DNA of 64,000 nt. Source: Gigaspora margarita. Lineage: Eukaryota > Glomeromycota > Glomeromycetes > Diversisporales > Gigasporaceae. The stretch's first letter is position 1, and the number at the start of each line of letters is the position of its first letter. The stretch lies in the NCBI GenBank assembly GCA_009809945.1, contig WTPW01000839.1, forward strand, positions 224,064 to 288,063, read 5' to 3'. Below the pieces are notes generated by a model that worked only from the letters and a program-made list of their open reading frames with translations, did not search any database and had not been told where the DNA came from. Positions 23,410 to 36,433 of the stretch are shown here, piece after piece. The position numbers and the translations under genes were made by a program.

Positions 23410-26260
23410 GCTGAGACTTTTTTTTTAATTCTTTGTCACACTCTTATATATAGTTTCTATTTATTGGACCATGCTTTTAACTTTATGGGATCCATCTTTA
23501 AAGCCTACAAATTGCTAATATTTTATTTCTCATTTAGTATCTCTATAATTGTTTTCCTCTGAGCAATGCCCCAAGTACTACTTCTAATAAGTAGTTTTTT
23601 TTAGACTATAATAAGTCTAGCAACTAGAATGTCTCTCAGAATAGAAGCACATATATGGTAGTTTCATGTGCCTTTTGAAATTTAATATATCTCAGTTTAT
23701 CTTTGATTTGTGTTTTATTCAGTTTGATAAAAGGCCATTTATTTTTTAGCCTGTTTCTAACTTGGGAAGTATATATATGAGGCATACTATATTAGTAATA
23801 GTATTAAACGTTTTTGCTATAAGAATCTTGCTTTTAAAGAATAAATTTCTTTTGCTATATTTTTCTATTAACTTTTAATTTTTTTTATTCACTCTGCCAA
23901 ATGCCTTTTTTGAGGAGCTATCTTTTTCTTCAACCTTTTTATAATGTTCCTTCCCTCTTTAGTTCTACCCTTTTAGCAGTTTGGCACTAACTTGGTTTTT
24001 TTTCTATTAATGTTTGTATTAGATGCAGCTTCATATATTTGGAAGAGTTCAATTACTGTATTCCAATTTGATTATAAACTTATTCTGATAGAAAGGTTGT
24101 CTGCATATGGCATAATTTTGAAGCTGGATGCTACCAAGAGTAAACCTCTGATCTGTCTTTTAATTTGAATTGACAATAGTTCAAAAGCAATTATATATAG
24201 AATGGGTAATAGTGGGTCTTCCTACTTTATCTCTTTATGAAAGTTTATTTTTTTTTTATAATATGGGCCTCCTAATTTGCAAACAGGTTATTCACTATAT
24301 TAATAAACTGCCTTTCAAAATTCATTCTTTTTAATACCTTCTTTAAATACCCATGATTAGCTCTATCAAATGCTTTTGCTCAATTAACTAGTAAAAGCCA
24401 GTATTAGTCTGATGTTTTTCTGTAATATTTTAGAGTAATTGAAATATCCAACACTGTATCTGTTATTTATCTACCTGCAATGAACCCCTGTTAATAGTTT
24501 GCTATAATTTTATTGAAATTTTATTGAGCCTTTATGCTATTATCTTTATAAAAAACACTATTGACTAGTGAGATTGGTCTCTAGCTATCTAACTTTTCCA
24601 GGCTTTTTGCTTTTTTAGATATCAATACCAGAGGTTTTTGTGCTAGGATAATAGCATTTTGTCTGCCCTCAGAACTTCATTGTATACTATTTCCAATATT
24701 GGTGCTAGTTTCTTTGTGAGTATAGTATAAAATTTATATATTAGACTGTCTGTCTCTTGTAACTTGTTCTCTGGAAGGTTCTTTATTGTTTGCTAAATTT
24801 TTTTCTTGCTAATCTCTTGCATTAGAGCTTTATTCTATTCTGGTTAACCTGTAGCAAATCTTTTGTAATTGTGTTTAGTACCTTATTATTAATTTTTTTC
24901 CAATTCATATATCTTTTCATTGTATGTTTTAATATATTGCAAGACATCTCTATTAGATTTTGATGAGACCAGGAGTTTGATCTTGTCTTGGCAGTTTTAT
25001 AAGCTTTTGGACTTGTATTGTGCATAGAAATATTTGAAAGAGCTTCTCCTTTCTCTATCTACCTTGCTTTTGACCTTCTGCTCTAATTTTCTAATAGTTG
25101 TTCCAGCTCTTCTTTTAATTGTACTTCTAGATTTTCTATTTTTTTTCTAGTTGTTTTATTGGATTTGCTCTCTGATATTACTTTCTTTAGTTTTATGATC
25201 CTTCTGTTCAGGAACTCAAGCTTTTTTTCTGGAACTTTTGGCTTTCTAAATGCCCTAATGATAGATTGAATATTTAACTTGCATGCATTAAGTTTTTTTT
25301 TCTAACTCCTTTAAGATCTCTTTTCACATCTGATTATTATTCAAACAATACTTGTCAAACTTCCATAGGCAGTTTTGGCAATTTTCTTGCAATAATTGCA
25401 ATGTACACTCTAAAAGTAAGTGGTTTAAATTGCCATATTGTAGTGCAACCTTCTTAATTAGATGTCTGTATTCTGCTTTTACAAAAATTTAGTTGATATA
25501 TGTAGGCATCAAGTGGCCCTTCTGTGTGTTCTAATAGTAGATTAGAAAGGGCTTCTCATCTAAGAATTCTGCTACATATAGAAAGACTCTTGTTATTTCT
25601 GAAAACTGTCTTCTTGAAAAATTATTTTGTGAAAGTTATTGGCTTATGTGATTATGTTCTGATTTCAGATTGATTTTATATCTCCTGCTAGTAAGTAAGT
25701 TTATAATAGTTTTTTTTGTTTTTGAAGCCCACAAGTTGAAAAAAGTTATTGTTTCTAGAATATTAGGTGGTACATATACATTGATAATATGATATTCTTG
25801 CTCTTTACAGTAAAAATCTTATTCTTTTTTCATATATTATTTTTGTGTTGTTAAATTTGATATCCTTATTACCAGCTAGTATTGCTGTTTTATTTTACTA
25901 TATGTAATTGTAATTCTATTAAAATTTGAGATAATTTCTCATTTTCATATTGTTCATATTAATTTTTGTAGCAGAATTAAATTCAGTTTGTACAATTTTA
26001 AAAGTGAGTAAGTTTCTTTCTGTTTGCATCTGTTATTCATCTTTTTCATGTTAGTATTTCTAATTTTAGGTTAATAATTAGAGGCATTTTAAATATAAAA
26101 AGTTTACTACTATTCTATTAATAAGATTAGTTTCCTCCTACTCTATTACTATAGGGTGAAGTTCTCTTGTTTTCTTTTTTAGTGTGTGTACTACCCTTTT
26201 TTATACTTGATTTTCTGTAACTTACTAATTATTTAGCTATAGAGCATTATTAGCATTTGT
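23410..26260 (-). pseudogene. Degenerate LINE ORF2 (reverse transcriptase)
   Basis: Minus-strand translation gives non-LTR reverse-transcriptase motifs in order, with many stops: RPISLVNSVFYKDNS (about 24590-24545), QGFIAGR*ITDTVLDISITL (about 24500-24440), LLLVN*AKAFDRANHGYLKK, K*GDPLLPILYIIAFELL (about 24230-24180) and KIMPYADNLSIRI (about 24125-24085), where YADD is YADN. Upstream (26000-24800) charged helical segments such as QKVKSKVDRERRSSFKYFYA fit the endonuclease-RT linker. Several stops replace expected Gln codons (R*ITDT, K*GDP), fitting C-to-T change. It is the downstream partner of the ORF1 remnant at 26.3-27.8 kb. Confidence 0.8.
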
Positions 26261-26269
26261 TGTAATGTT

Positions 26270-27830
26270 GTTAATCTTGTTCTTTTCTGATAGTGGGCCT
26301 GCTATATCACTATTCTGTCCATATCCAATGCAAAGAGCTCATTCTGGGCTACAATGACAGGCTCATTTTCTGTTTTTTTTGCTTCTTTTCTAGCAGTTAG
26401 GTTTGCTTTTCTCAGGGCCTTATTTTGAGTTTTCTTTTTTGTTTCTTTTATTTTTGTATCCCTTTGTTCTGTTTATGACAGTGCATTAGCCATTATTTTC
26501 TTTTGCTTTGTTGGATATAAAGGCTCTTTATTACAGGCTTGTTCAGACTCCAAGTTTATGCTGTAGTTGCAAAATCTCCTCTTCAATTCTACTGATTCTC
26601 AGAACTGCTAGCAATTTTTTTTAATATGGCCTTCCTACTTACAAAAAATAGTATACCTTTGTGGCAGATTCCCATTCTGTTGTAACTTTGTTATCCCATA
26701 TATGGGTGAATCTAGGTATTCTTCTTTCTATGTCTTGGTCTTCATTTGTCTCAAAAATAATGATCTATTGATTAGTAAGATATAGTGTGCTTTTAATTAT
26801 AAGCAGTTTGATTGATGCTATATTTTTTTACCTTCTTAAAGACCTCTAGGAGTGCATCCAGCACCCTCTTTTTGTTGATAAGTGGAATATTCCTGCATTT
26901 GACTAGGAGAAAAGTCCTTTTTGCATCTATTGGGATATATCTAAAATATGTTCTATTTATAATTACTATACCCTTTGTAGCATATAGTTTTAGAATTTCT
27001 TTGTCTATAAAAGTGATCTCTAAATATAATCTTGATCTTTTTGCTGCACAAATGTCATATTGTGCTATTTCAAATAAAGACTCTATAATCTTATTAAACA
27101 AGCTTTGTAGATTGCTTATGTCAATAATCAAGGCATTTTTATTTTTTGACTTAATTATTTTTCATAGTGAGAATGATAAGTATATAGGCCTTTCTCTTTT
27201 CAGTTTCAGAAAGAGAGGACTATTTTTTGCATTGAGTTGTGTAATATTTTATATTTTCTTGCTTTTTGTAAAGTGATTTACTTTTGCTTTAGTTTGTTTT
27301 TCTAAGTTTGTATGCTTTGTTTATAAAATTTAAATCATTAATAAAGTCACTTTTGTCTAGACTTTAATTTTCTGTTTCTTTTTTATTCTCTTAATAGATA
27401 TTTGTGGTTTCCTCTTGTCCATTTATAGCCAAGCTTATCTAATTGACTTTCTCATTTAGAAGGGCAAGTTACATTGGTAACGTCCTTTAACTTCTTGCTA
27501 TCTTTGGAGAACATTTTGCTCTAGCTTAGTTTTTGAATAATTATTGAAGTTGTAGGCATTTGTTCCTCTATTTGAACCTGTGAAGCCAGTTTGTTTTAAT
27601 TCTTTTGTTGTGGAGTTATTATCTTATTTTTTTTTGTTGCCTATGTTCTCTGTTTTATGATTTTTTTCATTATTTTTCTAGTGCTTTCTATACTTTTTGA
27701 CCCTACTATACTTTTTTCTTGTTTGTTTAGGGGCTAACCCTTGTTCCTTTTCTTTCTGTAGTTTCTTTTGTTTCATTATGTAAGTTTATATTGTGAATTT
27801 ATTTTATTCTACTCCAACTTTACTGGTTTT
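26270..27830 (-). pseudogene. Degenerate LINE ORF1-like region
   Basis: The best open segment, minus 27131-26793, reads SNLQSLFNKIIESLFEIAQY..KGIVIINRTYFRYIPIDAKR..VKCRNIPLINKKRVLDALLEV, resembling the nucleic-acid-binding ORF1 of LINEs in this fungal group. It continues with frame changes into RIPRFTHIWDNKVTTEWE-like sequence (about 26715-26670). Stops are frequent. Position upstream of the RT remnant supports ORF1; the family assignment is inference. Confidence 0.55.
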
Positions 27831-28128
27831 GCAGAAAGTGCATGCAGATCTTTGTTTAAATGTAAAATATTTTAAAAATTATTTTAAAACATTTTGAAAA
27901 ATGAAAATTTTGAAATATTTTAAATAATTTTAAGATATATTGCAAATATTTTCAAAATATTTTTAGGACTAATATTTTTAAAATATTTCAAAATTTTGTA
28001 TTATGTATCGAAATTAATTAGCAAATTCTATATAACAAGATTAGATTAGATCTAGTTCATTTATAATTAGATCTTCTATTTAGTTTTATTTTTACTTGAT
28101 TTTTTTATTTTTAAATTTTTTTTTTTAT

Positions 28129-28930
28129 TCTTGCACTTTGCAAGAACTCCAACCCTAATTTTTTAACACTTTGCAAAAAAATCAACAACTTTTAACACTT
28201 TGCAAGACACCAACCTGGCACTCAGACTTTCTAACATTTTGCAAAAATATACAACTAATTTTTCTGATAATTTCTTCTTTAGAGAAATATAGTTTAGAAC
28301 TTTATTTATTGTTACATTTAGCATCTTTTGTTTTTTTTTGTTTTCATTGCTTTTTTGTTTTTTTTTTAAATTTTTTTTATTAATTTATTTTATTTTGACA
28401 CTTTGCAAAAATACATCCTATTTTTCTGCGCTTTGCAAGAAAACCAATTCAGACTTTTCTGGCAATTTGTATCAAATCAAACTTTTTTTGCACTTTACAA
28501 AAATACCAACCTGGTGTTTTGCAAGAACATCAACTCAGTACTTTACAAAAACAACAACTATAATCTTTTGGCAATTTTGAATTTGCAAAAACTGAACTCT
28601 TACTTTGAAAAAATGGATATTAGTGCTTCATTTGTTTTTTTTTGTTCAGTTTGCTTACATTTTTTGTTTTTTTGTTTGTTTTTTTTACTTATTTTTTAAT
28701 TTTTATTTTAATTTTTATTTTAGCACTTTACAAAAAACACCAACTCTAACTTCTATAGCACTTTGCAAAAAAACAACCTAACTTTTTCAGCACTTTACAA
28801 GAACACCAACTTAAATTTTCTGATATTTAGACTTTTATAGTACTTTATAAGAACACCAACTCTAACTTCTCTGGCACTTTGCAAGAAATACTATATTTTT
28901 CTAGCAATTGCAAGAACACTAACTCTTATT
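28129..28930. repeat. Imperfect tandem array of CACTTTGCAAGAACACCAAC units
   Basis: Units of about 30-40 bp combine CACTTTGCAAGAA, CACCAACTC and TAACTTTTCTGG, repeated roughly twenty times with indels. The same words occur at 50-150. T-rich blocks interrupt the array. No coding function. Confidence 0.75.
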
Positions 28931-29312
28931 TCTAAGAAATAGAAGTTTGGACAACTTTGTTTTTTATTTATGGTTTTATTTTTCATTTCTCTACTATTTT
29001 TTAGGAATATTTAAAAAAAAAAAGCAAAATAAAGGTGATAGCCAAAATGAAGAAAATAGCTAAAGTGAAGACAATAAATAAAATAAAAAAGTGAAGATAA
29101 TGGCTAAGTGGAGTGAGCAAAAATAAGTGTGTAGAACTAGTTTCTTTTTTATTATTTTATTTTTCTTCAAATAAATAGTAATAGAATAAGATATAATAAA
29201 GTGCAAAAGTAGCTTAAAATATGATATTATAAATATGTAATAATATAAAAATAATACTGTAAGGAATACATAATAATTAAAATATAATATATAATAGAGA
29301 GTTATCATTCAT

Positions 29313-29640
29313 CACTAGTACGATGCATCACCACTCTCTGATTGACCAATCAGGATGTAGGATTAGGTGTAGTGTGAAATTGAAGCGAAATAGCTATTTT
29401 TTAAAAAATTGATTCTAACTGAAAATATTGGTTATGAAACTACAATTTTTTTAAAAAAAATTTCTTGTGAAAATTTGGGTTAGGGGTAGTCTAGCTACTG
29501 CCCTAACCAAACCCTAACCACTTCCTAACCCTAACCTTAACCTGGTCACTATTTGTTTTGGTTTAATTAATGTAAAATCAAAATAAACAAAATGATTGTT
29601 CAATTAGGGGTAGTGATGCATTGCACTAGTGATGAAAGGT
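29313..29640. mobile_element. MITE, CCCTAA-rich family, copy with CACTAGT ends
   Basis: Outer arms CACTAGTACGATGCATCAC and GTGATGCATTGCACTAGTG are near-perfect inverted repeats. Inner sequence GATTAGGTGTAGTGTGAAAT and a TTTTTTAAAAAATTGATT core match the 8230-8540 copy. GGGTTAGGGG and ACCCTAACC/CCCTAACCCTAACC tracts occupy 29477-29537. Confidence 0.8.
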
Positions 29641-29716
29641 AATTGTCTATATAATAATATTGATTAAAAATATATATTTTATTTAAATATGTAATTAATT
29701 AATATATAGAACATTT

Positions 29717-30250
29717 GTCCTGCGGGTCGATAGCATAGCGGTTATGCTCCCAGGATGCAAATCGAAGGTTGCCGGTTCAATTCCCCCTAGAGGCATAATG
29801 GAAAAAACCAGCTGGTTAGGGAACTGAAACACTGTGGGAAAACAGGACCCAGGACGTCTACGGACGGACTTAATTGGGCAGTTGCCATTATCAAATCTGT
29901 GGCAGTGAAACAAAACGTGTTAGAGCCCGATTTGGAATAACCAAAGTCACAAGACGTACTGAGAGGCCGAAGTCTGAAAAGATACTTCAAGAAATTGTGG
30001 CGCCCGTATCCGGACCGCAACCGTTTGTACCAATAATCAGCCGGCATGTCGATCCATGGCGGAGTTTGTTGGGAGGATAAGGTTCGGTGCTACGGCCGTG
30101 CTTGGGCATCTATAGTAATAGACAGCCGGGTAATAGTCTAGCCAAAGTCTTTAATGTAATTTGTATGGCGGCCTTCGGGCAGCACTATAAAATAAGTTAA
30201 TAAAGCTAGTGCTAATGGTCGCTTAAGTTATAATAAAAAAAAATATATAT
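29717..30250 (+). mobile_element. tRNA-headed SINE with 15-bp target-site duplication
   Basis: The head contains RNA polymerase III promoter-like boxes: TAGCATAGCGG (box A-like, about 29731) and GGTTCAATTCC (box B-like, about 29775). A body of about 450 bp and an A/T-rich tail follow (TAATAAAAAAAAATATATA). The identical 15-bp ATATATAGAACATTT occurs at 29702-29716 and 30251-30265, a target duplication expected of LINE-driven insertion. Many CpGs are intact, so this copy looks young. Frames read across it are accidental. A decayed partial copy lies at 10334-10628. Confidence 0.85.
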
Positions 30251-30265
30251 ATATATAGAACATTT

Positions 30266-32320
30266 TTAAATACTATCTGGGATGATATTATTAAATACCA
30301 TCCCTAGCATATCATTGTATCACATGATTATTGATCTGCATAAATTAATTAAATATATCGATAATAGCAATTTCATGGTACATATGGTGCAGTTTAGCAT
30401 AGTTCAATAATAGTTATATAATTGAAAAAACATTGTTCGTTATTCTTTGCTTCGCAAAGGATAGTTTATACTTCCGCTACAGCTGTCATTTTCGCTGCAG
30501 CATGTTTATTTTACTAAAGCATAGGAAAAACCCTACTAACTAACTCACCCTAGCCCTACTAACTAGCTTTTGAATGTTTTTAAACAACAGCACCAAGAGA
30601 AAGGATGCCAAGAACCATATAAAAAACAATGACACCTCCAATAACGATGAAATGGATACCATAAAGACAACACAAATAACAGCAACACCCACTTATAACA
30701 TTGCACAAAACCAATACTAATGATGACTACAGAAAGAAAGTAGGAAGGTTAATTAGGCACCAAATAAAAAACAACAATGCACTAGAGTAAATTGAACGAT
30801 GAAATCCTCCCCAAAAGCAATAAATAACATGTCATCCACTATAATTGCGGTGTTAAAACGAATGGTACAAAATTGAAACCAACAATTACAGAAAGAATGC
30901 AACAAAGAAAAAACTGCCAGTGACACATGACACCTATTACAGAAGTGATACCAAAACAAGTGGCGTATAACTGAAACCAACAATTATGAAAAGAACAGTA
31001 GAGATTAGATATGCTACAACAAAGGAAAAAAAACTAGCAACACTAAAAATGATGAAATCAACCTCAAGACAACACAAATAATGCAACACAAAATGACAAA
31101 ATCCACCTCAAGACAACACAATAATTACAATAATACGACACTTACCACAGCAGTGGTACCAAAGCAAGTGATGCAAAACTTAAACCAAAAGAAAAGGTGG
31201 AAAGTTAAAAATGTGACAGCAAGAAAAAAATACTAGCAAAACCAGAAGTAAAATGCGTAATGACAACACCCACCTATAAGATGACACAGCACCTATGATA
31301 ACTCTATTAATGACTCTTGCGATGACTCCAATGATGACAGCTCCAACAATGATGCCATTACTGCATTAACAGTTAAATAAAAAGAAAATAAAAGGTTAAT
31401 ATTAAAAAAAAAAAAGGATCGATTATCATAGATGATCATTAATTGTTTATATGTCAGATGATCCTAGATGATTTTTAACAAAATCATCCAGGATGATTTT
31501 AAGAAAACTTCTAATATATAATATCGAATAAAAAATATAAAATTTTATACTGTATTAAATTGTAAAAACTTTACAAAATCTTGTAAATTTTGCAAAAACT
31601 TGTGAAATTTTTCAAATATTTACAAAAAGCGTAATTATGTAAATGTGTATATTATTTATTTATTTTTCGTATAATTTTGCATATTATTATATGAATCTGC
31701 AATATTTTGCAATATTTTGAATATTTTTTCAAAATATTTCAAAATATTTGCATCAATCACAAGATTTTGGCTGCAAATTCTTTTGAAAGATTTTTTTGCT
31801 GATATAAGCAATCCTGATATTAAAATCAAATAGCAGAGTATAGTAAATTAGAATAAAATGTATAAACATATTATTTGTAAATGTAATCTTTATAATTTAT
31901 GCAGCATATTAAATTATCCATTTTGCTACAAATATAAAAAAAATTTAATGAATTTAATAAATATTTTAGCTGTTAAGCAATTATATAAACATATATAAAC
32001 TGACTAAATGCACAATTATAGAGAGCGCTTAATAATATAATGCCCTTAATTTAGAATTTATAGCCTAAAGACTTTTACAATTATTATATGAGGACAAAGG
32101 GTGGAGTCTATCCCAAAAATGAAAAATGAGTTGTTATTAGATTCAAAAAAAATCATATTTCTGCTAGTAAATCCCTATAAGTTCCACATTTTTCAATTTT
32201 AAGATAATATAAAAAATGATGTTGAGCTGCTAGGCCAAGTGCATTATGAGAATACCCAATGAAATTATGATTAAGATATTTTCAAGTGTCTCTGCTCTTT
32301 CTATAGAAAAAATACCATAT
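30266..32320. other. Unassigned; imperfect ACAACACAAATAA/ACCAAAACAAGTG repeats at 30.6-31.4 kb
   Basis: Between about 30600 and 31370 blocks such as AAGACAACACAAATAA, CAACACCCAC and GTGGTACCAAAGCAAGTG recur with heavy divergence, suggesting an old tandem array. 31430-31520 has TCATCCTAGATGAT-type inverted motifs. I see no gene. Confidence 0.45.
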
Positions 32321-32321
32321 A

Positions 32322-32496
32322 CAGACTGACCTCTCTAAATGCATAGTCGGGGACCTATAAAAAAAACATACATTTAGAGAGTTATGCATTTAGAGAGGTA
32401 AAATCTATAAGTAAATATATGAGTTGGGGCCAAGCCAAGCCATGTATTTAGAGAGGTTATGCATTTAAGGAGGTTGCATTTAGAGAGGTCTGACTG
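32322..32496. mobile_element. Pogo/mariner-type MITE
   Basis: CAGACTGACCTCTCTAAATG to GAGAGGTCTGACTG, flanked by TA on both sides. 175 bp, same family as 9119-9307. Confidence 0.85.
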
Positions 32497-32594
32497 TAGT
32501 GAATATTATTTTTAATAATAAATGTTTTATTAATTGAAAAACTAGAGTATAATTAATCTAAAATATCTAAACCAATTTTATTTAATTCTAGATA

Positions 32595-32770
32595 CAGTCA
32601 GGCCTCTCTAAATACACAATCGAGGGACCAATAAAAAACTATGCATTTAGAGTTATGCATTTATAGAGAGGTAAAAATCTATAAGTAAAGATATAAGTTG
32701 AGGTCAAGCCAAGCCATGCATTTAGAGAGGTTATGCATTTAGGGGGGTTGCATTTAGAGAGATCTGACTG
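32595..32770. mobile_element. Pogo/mariner-type MITE
   Basis: CAGTCAGGCCTCTCTAAATA to GAGAGATCTGACTG, flanked by TA. 176 bp, closely related to the preceding copy. Confidence 0.85.
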
Positions 32771-32859
32771 TATTTATATTAGGATTAATAATATTGACAC
32801 ATTTAAAATAAACAAGTAAAGTCAAAAGTAAATCTTATGTAATTTTACGTATATAAGTA

Positions 32860-33198
32860 CAGTCATACCTCTCTAAATGCACCCTCTCTAAGTGCTCTCT
32901 AATGCACACTCAAATTCTGGCCCAAATATATACCTGACCTCTATAAATACACCTTTTCTTATTACAGTCAACATCTCTAAATGCACCCTCTCAAAGTGCA
33001 CAACCTCTCAAAATGCACACTCAAATTCTGGCCCAAATATATGCCTGATCTCTATAAATGCACTTTTTCTTATTATTCTCTAAATGCATGCTGTTAGATA
33101 TGGACCCAAGGGCGTGCGCTTAGAGAGGTTTGACTGTATTCTCTAAATGCTTGCTGTTAAAATATGGACAAGTGCGTGCATTTAGAAAGGTTTGACTG
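32860..33198. mobile_element. Pogo/mariner-type element with duplicated ends
   Basis: Left termini occur twice (CAGTCATACCTCTCTAAATG at 32860, CAGTCAACATCTCTAAATGC at 32965), each followed by CACACTCAAATTCTGGCCCA. Right termini also occur twice (ending 33136 and 33198, GGTTTGACTG then TA). Probably a tandem or nested pair, related to the relics at 15.2-16.5 kb. Confidence 0.7.
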
Positions 33199-33199
33199 T

Positions 33200-34367
33200 A
33201 TCAGTAATCAAGATTTCATGAAATTTCATCACATTATATATAAAAAATCAGCTTTACAAAATTTCGACCAGCATTATTGCATCATTTAATTTAAGTATGT
33301 TCCGAATTGTAACTCCTTAGTGACCGAAATTTAAATCAATCGTTTGTACGTACGTATGTACGTATGTCCTGGAAAATAGCGGAGAATCTTATAATTATTG
33401 CTAAAGTGATACAACATCGGATCCTATTTTATCATTTTATTATGCTCGGGAAAATGGTCTGATTCGCCTTGACTGATATATATATATCATGATAATTTCT
33501 TAATATAATCATTAAAAGTAAGCTAATAGAGTTTGACTTTCAAAACTGATTAGTTTATAAACGTAATATACAATATTGGTCCTATGTGTGAGAAGAGAAG
33601 GAAAATTTAACAAACATATGTATGCCCTAGATATTTAATTAAATCTCATTGACCAACTTTAATCATGATCGATTAAGATTATGCTGCGTGTATGATTGGG
33701 CTTGCTTATTGCCTGGAGGACAGTGTGAAATGGTGGATCGATGCCGAGATGACTGGGGTCGAGTTTTACATGCCTACAAATATAGTTAATATTACAAATC
33801 AGGGTCATATATTCGAATTTATGGAAATTAACGAATTTGGTGAATTTATTCTTGGCAGACGTATTAGATTTAACGAATATATGTAATAGATTTGGCGAAT
33901 TTACTAGTTTTAATGAATTTATTTTACAAAATATATTCACCAATAGTTTAGAACCATAAATGTGATGCGTTTTGTTTAAATAAATCAGAACTTGATAGAC
34001 TCATTGGCTTTAGATCATATATATATTTCGTTCTTATTCTGTGAAACAGTCTTGTGATCAGAATTAGGACTCTGATCTATCCACCCTAATTACTCGAACC
34101 ATATCTATCCACGCCTTTTTTCGTAGCATTGTAAGGGCTTAGATTAGATATGGCGCCTCGTATTAAAAGGGCCCGTTTGACAATTTTCAAAATTATTTTT
34201 TTATTTGGTTTTGAACAGATCTATATTCAATAAAAATTTTTTAAGCTATAAAAGCTAATTATATAATAAAAAGATTCACAAAATAAAGTAAAAAAAATTC
34301 ATATATTTACTATTTGTAGATCATCAATTAAACTTAATTACTTTCAAAATTGTTTAATAAAAGCTAG
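33200..34367. other. Unassigned, with a short (GTAC)n run and GAATTTGG repeats
   Basis: CGTACGTATGTACGTATGT lies at about 33348-33367. Overlapping frames at 33659-33943 (minus) and 33692-33886 (plus) cover AT-rich GAATTTGGTGAATTTATT-type repeats. Neither has recognisable protein features. Confidence 0.4.
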
Positions 34368-34375
34368 ATGTTCAT

Positions 34376-34873
34376 TAGTGATACGGGTCGATAAAAAAAT
34401 CGTGGGCCGAGGCTGATCCAAAAAAAGCTCGGGCCGGTCGACCGGGCCGATCTTTTGCTAGTGTAATTTTTTCTGATCAGTATCAGTCAACATTTATCTA
34501 TATTAAACGTGTAAAAAGCCATCAGGTAGTTTTTGTCGAATTCTAGTGATATTTATTTATTTAATTGTTATTCTTTTTGTCCTTGAGAAAATTCCAGAAT
34601 GTTAGTATTTTATGTTGATTGATTGTCTACGCCTCCGAACATTCTGACACTTAGATTATATTCACCATTTGCCAATTTATCACCAATAAACCAATTTCTA
34701 CATTATTATCAATGACTAGCCGATTTTTATTTAATTCCTAGACTGAAATATGTTTTAGAAGAGAATTGTTTCTAATACTTTTCTTACCAACCGGCCCGGC
34801 CCACAAAGGTGCGGGCCGAGGGTCGACCCGCCCATCGACCCGGCCGTTGGGCCGGGGTCGACCCGTATCACTA
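34376..34873. mobile_element. hAT-type MITE, TIR TAGTGATACGGGTCGA, 8-bp TSD
   Basis: Starts TAGTGATACGGGTCGA and ends TCGACCCGTATCACTA. The exact 8-bp duplication ATGTTCAT flanks it (34368-34375 and 34874-34881). The GC-rich terminal 60-80 bp contrast with an AT-rich centre. 498 bp, same family as 48028-48752. Confidence 0.92.
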
Positions 34874-34881
34874 ATGTTCAT

Positions 34882-35985
34882 ATGTTCTTATTAGTATTAA
34901 GTTAGTTTTTCTATAAATAATTTAAAAGATATTCATAAAATTGGTTATGTTATAATTTGAGCATAACTTGAGTATCATGTATTTAACAAACAAATAATTG
35001 TCTAAAGAGGTGTTGCTAAATTTAGAGAAATAAGGTTTAAACAATGCAAGTTGTTAGCTGCCTTTATGCTATTTGTATTCTACTTCCTTCAATTTTTTTT
35101 TATTTTATAAAAGCTTAATTCAATCTACTATATATTTTAACTAAATATTTAAAAATGAATAAAAGATCTTGCATTTTTTGTTCCAGTACGTATCTTGACA
35201 CTTCAAAAAAATTGGTAGAATATTGTTTGGTTTAAAAGATCTTATGTTCCAACTAGCAAATTTTGTGTCAAAAAATCAGGTTTATTGAAATCAGCTTATA
35301 ATAAAGAATTAATCAAAATCAAAAATCAATATTTTAACTAATTATTCAATTATTTGGTAGACAAATAAATATAGCATCTTGAAAATTTTTTAAAAAATAG
35401 GGCATTAAAAATATAACAGAGCTAATTAAATTTTGTTAAATTTTGTATGACGACTACCACGAAAAGCCATCAACTTTTAAACATAAAATTTTTAAACATC
35501 TATAACTTTTTTTTTAAAAAAAAAATAACCTACGTATTAAAAAATTTTTATATATTTTTATAGTTTTTTTATAATATATCAAATCTATAATATTTTTTTT
35601 AATATCTTATTTATACAAGTTAATATTAATTTAAAGTGATATAGATAGCTTAAAATTTTGGCGCTTATATATAAAAAACATAATGAAATTTAAAAAATTT
35701 ATTAACAAAATTTTAAATTTTATTAATTAAATTTAAAAGTTTTTTTTTACATTTTTATTGGCATTTATGTTACAATGCCAAAAAAATTGGCAACTAAATA
35801 TAAATATTTGTTGGCTTTAAATGGTATTCATCATAGATTATTTTAGATTTCTAATATCAAATTTGGTATATACTCTTATAACTTGCACAGGTATAATTTA
35901 ACTTGAAAATTAAATATATCTTATTTGTAATAATTTTTGTTTAAAAATTAGAATTTAACTTAATTTAACACCCGGTTAAAATTAT
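34882..35985. other. AT-rich gene-free stretch
   Basis: No gene, RNA or repeat boundary recognised. Confidence 0.5.
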
Positions 35986-35987
35986 AA

Positions 35988-36245
35988 ATTTTAACCACCC
36001 TTTATTTTTATAGAATTTTTTATATAAATAAATTATTTTTAAAGATTAGGGTTAGGGTACAGGTTATATTAAGTTAGAGGATAGATTATTTATATGCAAA
36101 ATTAGACGCTGAAAATTTTTACTTAATAGCCCAAAGTTAGTTTTTGTAATAAAATTCTGCGATATTGATAGTTTTTCTTAAATTTTCTTTATTTTGTTAC
36201 ACAAGATCCTGCGACCTGATTGGTAAATCGTAGGGTGGTTAACAT
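35988..36245. mobile_element. Probable MITE with telomere-like motif
   Basis: ATTTTAACCACCCT near 35988 and AGGGTGGTTAACAT near 36230 are an imperfect inverted repeat. TTAGGGTTAGGGTA lies inside at 36046-36059. GTTACACAAGATCC..CTGATTGGT near 36195 echoes the inner arm of the CCCTAA-rich family. Boundaries uncertain. Confidence 0.5.
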
Positions 36246-36433
36246 CAGAGGGGCAAGTTAGCAATTAGGGTAGCTGCGCAGCGCGTGACGCGGCGCAGAA
36301 CCAGTACGATCAGCTTTTGTACTTTTCGTATGTTTTTTTTTCGTTCTTGTTTTTAATTTTTTTTTGTTGTGTTTATTTCTTCTTTTAGCGTTTAGGTATG
36401 AGGGTGGAGGTTAATTGTGGGGAGTAATGTATG

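Noticed and set aside
26812-27276. 154-aa plus-strand ORF
   Set aside because: Antisense shadow of the LINE ORF1-like frame.
28129-28930. CRISPR-like array
   Set aside because: Repeats are imperfect, spacing irregular, and the sequence is eukaryotic with spliced genes; a degenerate minisatellite explains it.
29722-29795. Possible functional tRNA gene
   Set aside because: Box A- and B-like sequences are present, but no cloverleaf with matched acceptor stem is evident, the unit continues into a SINE body with tail and target duplication, and a second copy exists.
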